Below are positions 5,277 through 7,937 of a stretch of DNA of 7,937 nt, in pieces. The position numbers and the translations under genes were made by a program. The notes under the pieces are model-generated. The model made no database searches. It was given only the letters and a program-made list of their open reading frames with translations, and was not told the origin of the DNA. Source of the stretch: RGIG9151 sp963635575. Lineage in GTDB: Bacteria; Bacillota; Clostridia; TANB77; RGIG9151. Each line of letters begins with the position of its first letter. The first letter of the stretch is position 1. The stretch is from the NCBI GenBank assembly GCA_963635575.1, contig CAVHFU010000049.1, positions 1 through 7,937 of the forward strand. The letters run 5' to 3'.

Positions 5277-7874
5277 TTACCTAATTACTAATTCACCATT
5301 TTCAAAATCGACAACCAATATCGAACCTTCATCTACATTACCTTCAATAATCTTTCTGGCTACCAAAGTTTCAACCTTTTGTTGTAAAAATCTCTTTAGC
5401 GGTCTTGCACCATAAATAGGATCATACGCAGCATCAATTATATAGTCCTTTGCACTATCTGTAATTTCTAATCCAAGTTGTTTTACTTCTAGTCTCTTCT
5501 TTAGATTTTCAATCATTAAATCAACGATTTTCTTAATTTCATCCTTAACTAGTGGTTTATAAAATACAATTTCATCTAATCTGTTTAAGAATTCAGGCTT
5601 AAACGAAACTTTTAGTAAATTATCTACTTCTTTTCTTGCCTCTTCCGATATTTCACCTTTTTCGTTTATTCCTTCCAAGATAAAATTAGAGCCCAAGTTG
5701 GAAGTAAGAATTATAATAGTATTTTTAAAATCTACCGTTCTTCCCTGAGAATCAGTGATTCTTCCATCATCCAAAACTTGAAGTAATACGTTAAATACAT
5801 CAGGGTGAGCTTTTTCAACTTCATCAAATAGAACTACAGAATATGGTTTTCTACGAACAGCCTCTGTAAGCTGACCGCCTTCATCATAACCAACATATCC
5901 CGGAGGCGCTCCAATTAATCTAGCCACAGAGTGCTTTTCCATATATTCGGTCATATCAATTCTTACAATATTCTTTTCATCGTCAAATAGCGATTCTGCT
6001 AATGCTTTAGCCAATTCAGTCTTTCCTACACCGGTAGGACCTAAGAATAGGAATGAACCAATTGGTCTGTTAGGGTCTTGAATACCGGCTCTTGAACGCA
6101 AAATTGCTTCTGCGACTTTAGTAACAGCCTCATCTTGTCCAATAACACGTTTATGAAGTATTCCTTCTAGTCCGAGTAATCTTTCTTTTTCACCCTCCAT
6201 AAGCTTAGCTACCGGAATACCGGTCCATCTACAAATAATCTTTGCAATCTCTTCTTCTGTAACTTTATTTCTAAGCAAAGTACTGCCCTTTTCAGTAGCC
6301 TCTGCCTCTTTTTCAGCTTCCTCTAATTGTTTTTGTAATCCGGGTAGCTTGCTATACTTTAATTCAGCAGCTTTATTTAAATCATATTGTCTTTGGGCAA
6401 GCTCAATTTCAGCATTTACTCTTTCAACTTCTTCTCTTAGTTTTTGAACTCTTCCAATCTCATTTTTTTCGTTTTCCCACTTAGCTTTCATTGCATTAAA
6501 TTCTTCTCTTAACTTAGCTAACTCTTTTTGAATATCTTCTAGATGTTCCTTAGAAAGTTTATCTTCTTCTTTCTTTAACGCAGCCTCCTCAATTTCAAGT
6601 TGCATTATCTTTCTTGAAATCTCATCAAGTTCTGTCGGCATGGACTCCATTTCTGTTTTAATTAAAGCACAAGCCTCATCAACCAAGTCTATAGCTTTAT
6701 CAGGTAAAAATCTATCAGAAATATACCTGTTAGAAAGAACTGCCGCACTAATTAAAGCTTGGTCTTGAATTTTTACACCATGGAAAACTTCATATCTTTC
6801 CTTAATACCTCTTAAAATAGAAATTGTATCTTCTACTGTTGGCTCATCAACCATTACAGGTTGGAATCTTCTAGCTAATGCAGGATCTTTTTCAATATAT
6901 TTTCTATACTCATTTAATGTAGTTGCACCAATACAGTGTAACTCACCTCTAGCTAACATCGGCTTTAATAAATTACCTGCATCCATTGCACCCTCTGTTT
7001 TACCGGCTCCAACTATATTATGAAGCTCATCGATAAATAGAATTATCTCGCCTTCGCTCTTTTTAACTTCATTTAGTACAGCCTTTAATCTCTCTTCAAA
7101 TTCGCCTCTGTATTTAGCACCGGCAACCAAAGACCCCATATCTAGCGAGAATATCTTTCTATTCTTTAAGTTTTCAGGGACATCTCCTCTAACAATTCTT
7201 AGTGCCAAACCTTCAGCAATAGCAGTTTTACCAACACCAGGTTCACCAATTAAAACAGGATTGTTTTTAGTTTTTCTTGAAAGAATTCTTATCACATTAC
7301 GAATTTCTTCGTCTCTACCAATAACAGGATCAAGCTTTTGTTTTCTAGCTAACGCAACCAATTCTGAACCATACTTTTCTAAAACATTGTACGTATCTTC
7401 TGGTGTATCATTAGTAACCCTTGTGTTTCCTCTTACAGTCATCAAAACCTTTAAGAATTTATCTTTTGTTATACTAAATAATCTAAAAATCTCACTCAAA
7501 TGAGAATTAGGTACTTCTAGTAATCCCATAAAAATATGTTCAACTGAAACATATTCATCCTTCATCTTTTGTGCATCTTTTTCGGCAACATTTAGTGCCT
7601 TATCTACATCTTGAGAAACATATACTTTATCCGGCTCTCTACCCGGTCCGCTTACTCCAGGTAATCCTTCCATAACTCGTTTTACTTCATTGGCAAAACT
7701 ATTTAGTGAAATTCCCATTTTCTTTATTAACTCAGAAATAAGACCGTTGTCTTGGCTAAGTAATGCATATAGCAAATGTTCTTGTTCAATTTGCATACTA
7801 GAGTTCTCAACAGCTAGACTTTGAGCTGAATTTATAACTTCTATTGATTTTTGCGTAAATTTTTGTTCATTCAT
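5277..7874 (-). CDS. clpB: ATP-dependent protein disaggregase ClpB
   Basis: ClpB is a hexameric AAA+ chaperone that works with DnaK to pull proteins out of aggregates. This 865-residue protein has the full layout: a Clp N-domain with two repeats (about 1-145); NBD1 with GEPGVGKT (210-217), pore-loop KYRGEFE (Tyr255), IILFIDE (277-283) and Arg335/336; and a coiled-coil middle domain (about 408-530), which separates ClpB from ClpC and ClpA. NBD2 has GPTGVGKT (612-619), pore loop GYVGYDEGG (659-667), VVLFDE (680-685), Arg765 and sensor-2 GARP (822-825). The length matches the family. The ATG at 7874 has GAGGAA about eight bases upstream. Met145, at the domain junction, could be an internal start. 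The gene stands alone, transcribed toward the tRNA operon. No ClpP-binding loop of the IGF/LGF type was noticed, which fits a disaggregase. Confidence 0.97.
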   Translation of the reverse strand: MNEQKFTQKSIEVINSAQSLAVENSSMQIEQEHLLYALLSQDNGLISELIKKMGISLNSFANEVKRVMEGLPGVSGPGREPDKVYVSQDVDKALNVAEKDAQKMKDEYVSVEHIFMGLLEVPNSHLSEIFRLFSITKDKFLKVLMTVRGNTRVTNDTPEDTYNVLEKYGSELVALARKQKLDPVIGRDEEIRNVIRILSRKTKNNPVLIGEPGVGKTAIAEGLALRIVRGDVPENLKNRKIFSLDMGSLVAGAKYRGEFEERLKAVLNEVKKSEGEIILFIDELHNIVGAGKTEGAMDAGNLLKPMLARGELHCIGATTLNEYRKYIEKDPALARRFQPVMVDEPTVEDTISILRGIKERYEVFHGVKIQDQALISAAVLSNRYISDRFLPDKAIDLVDEACALIKTEMESMPTELDEISRKIMQLEIEEAALKKEEDKLSKEHLEDIQKELAKLREEFNAMKAKWENEKNEIGRVQKLREEVERVNAEIELAQRQYDLNKAAELKYSKLPGLQKQLEEAEKEAEATEKGSTLLRNKVTEEEIAKIICRWTGIPVAKLMEGEKERLLGLEGILHKRVIGQDEAVTKVAEAILRSRAGIQDPNRPIGSFLFLGPTGVGKTELAKALAESLFDDEKNIVRIDMTEYMEKHSVARLIGAPPGYVGYDEGGQLTEAVRRKPYSVVLFDEVEKAHPDVFNVLLQVLDDGRITDSQGRTVDFKNTIIILTSNLGSNFILEGINEKGEISEEARKEVDNLLKVSFKPEFLNRLDEIVFYKPLVKDEIKKIVDLMIENLKKRLEVKQLGLEITDSAKDYIIDAAYDPIYGARPLKRFLQQKVETLVARKIIEGNVDEGSILVVDFENGELVIR

Positions 7875-7890
7875 TTAAATCATTCCTCGT

Positions 7891-7912
7891 ATAATATGTT
7901 TATAAGGTCAAA
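7891..7912 (-). promoter_or_regulatory. clpB upstream region with a CtsR-like half-site (promoter incomplete)
   Basis: The 63 bases upstream of clpB contain GGTCAAA (7906-7912, plus strand), one perfect heptamer of the CtsR heat-shock operator. The expected second heptamer after three bases (7916-7922) does not match well. TATAAA (7904-7899) and TATTAT (7896-7891) on the minus strand are -10 candidates, the second too close to the start codon. No CIRCE element is visible. The window ends before any upstream operator could be seen. Confidence 0.3.
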
Positions 7913-7937
7913 AACAACTATATAAACATACCCTTTC

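Noticed and set aside
7261..7503. 80-codon plus-strand frame within clpB
   Set aside because: It is antisense to the NBD1/N-domain region of ClpB and has no supporting signals.
1..7937. CRISPR arrays, insertion sequences or long direct repeats
   Set aside because: No regularly spaced repeats, transposase genes or terminal inverted repeats were seen on either strand.

Overview
The window looks like a piece of chromosome from a low-G+C Gram-positive anaerobe (Bacillota). By eye it is about one-third G+C. Shine-Dalgarno sequences are strong (AAGGAG, AGGAGGGG), terminators are short hairpins followed by T runs, and tRNA genes carry an encoded CCA. A clostridial or Tissierellia/Peptoniphilaceae-type host is my inference; nothing here fixes the species.

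Layout. (1) Positions 1-451, minus strand: the start of a conjugation-type operon, with a small PrgI-like two-helix membrane protein followed by the first 49 codons of a VirB4/TraC-like protein. The second gene overlaps the first by 47 bases and runs off the left edge. (2) Positions 452-600: a divergent promoter region containing a 9-bp inverted repeat and a tandem 10-bp repeat. (3) Positions 601-3502, plus strand: a two-gene operon. It encodes an IMP dehydrogenase that closely resembles the Tritrichomonas foetus enzyme, and a COG2509-type FAD-dependent dehydrogenase with four clustered cysteines. A bidirectional terminator at 3506-3534 ends it. (4) Positions 3536-4731, minus strand: a two-gene operon encoding a membrane zinc peptidase of the YugP type and dUTPase. 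The Shine-Dalgarno of dut sits on the stop codon of the peptidase gene. (5) Positions 4809-5177, plus strand: a consensus promoter, tRNA-Lys(TTT), tRNA-Glu(TTC), tRNA-Thr(TGT) and a terminator. (6) Positions 5277-7874, minus strand: the ClpB disaggregase, with part of its promoter at the right edge.

Functionally this is mostly housekeeping: guanine nucleotide synthesis, dUTP clean-up, translation and protein disaggregation, with a conjugation-type gene cluster at the left end. I see no clearly new system. The points most worth a second look are the protist-like IMPDH, its pairing with a Cys-rich flavoprotein, the overlapping prgI/virB4-like start, and a marked excess of CCGG tetranucleotides (29 by eye, against about 4 GGCC).
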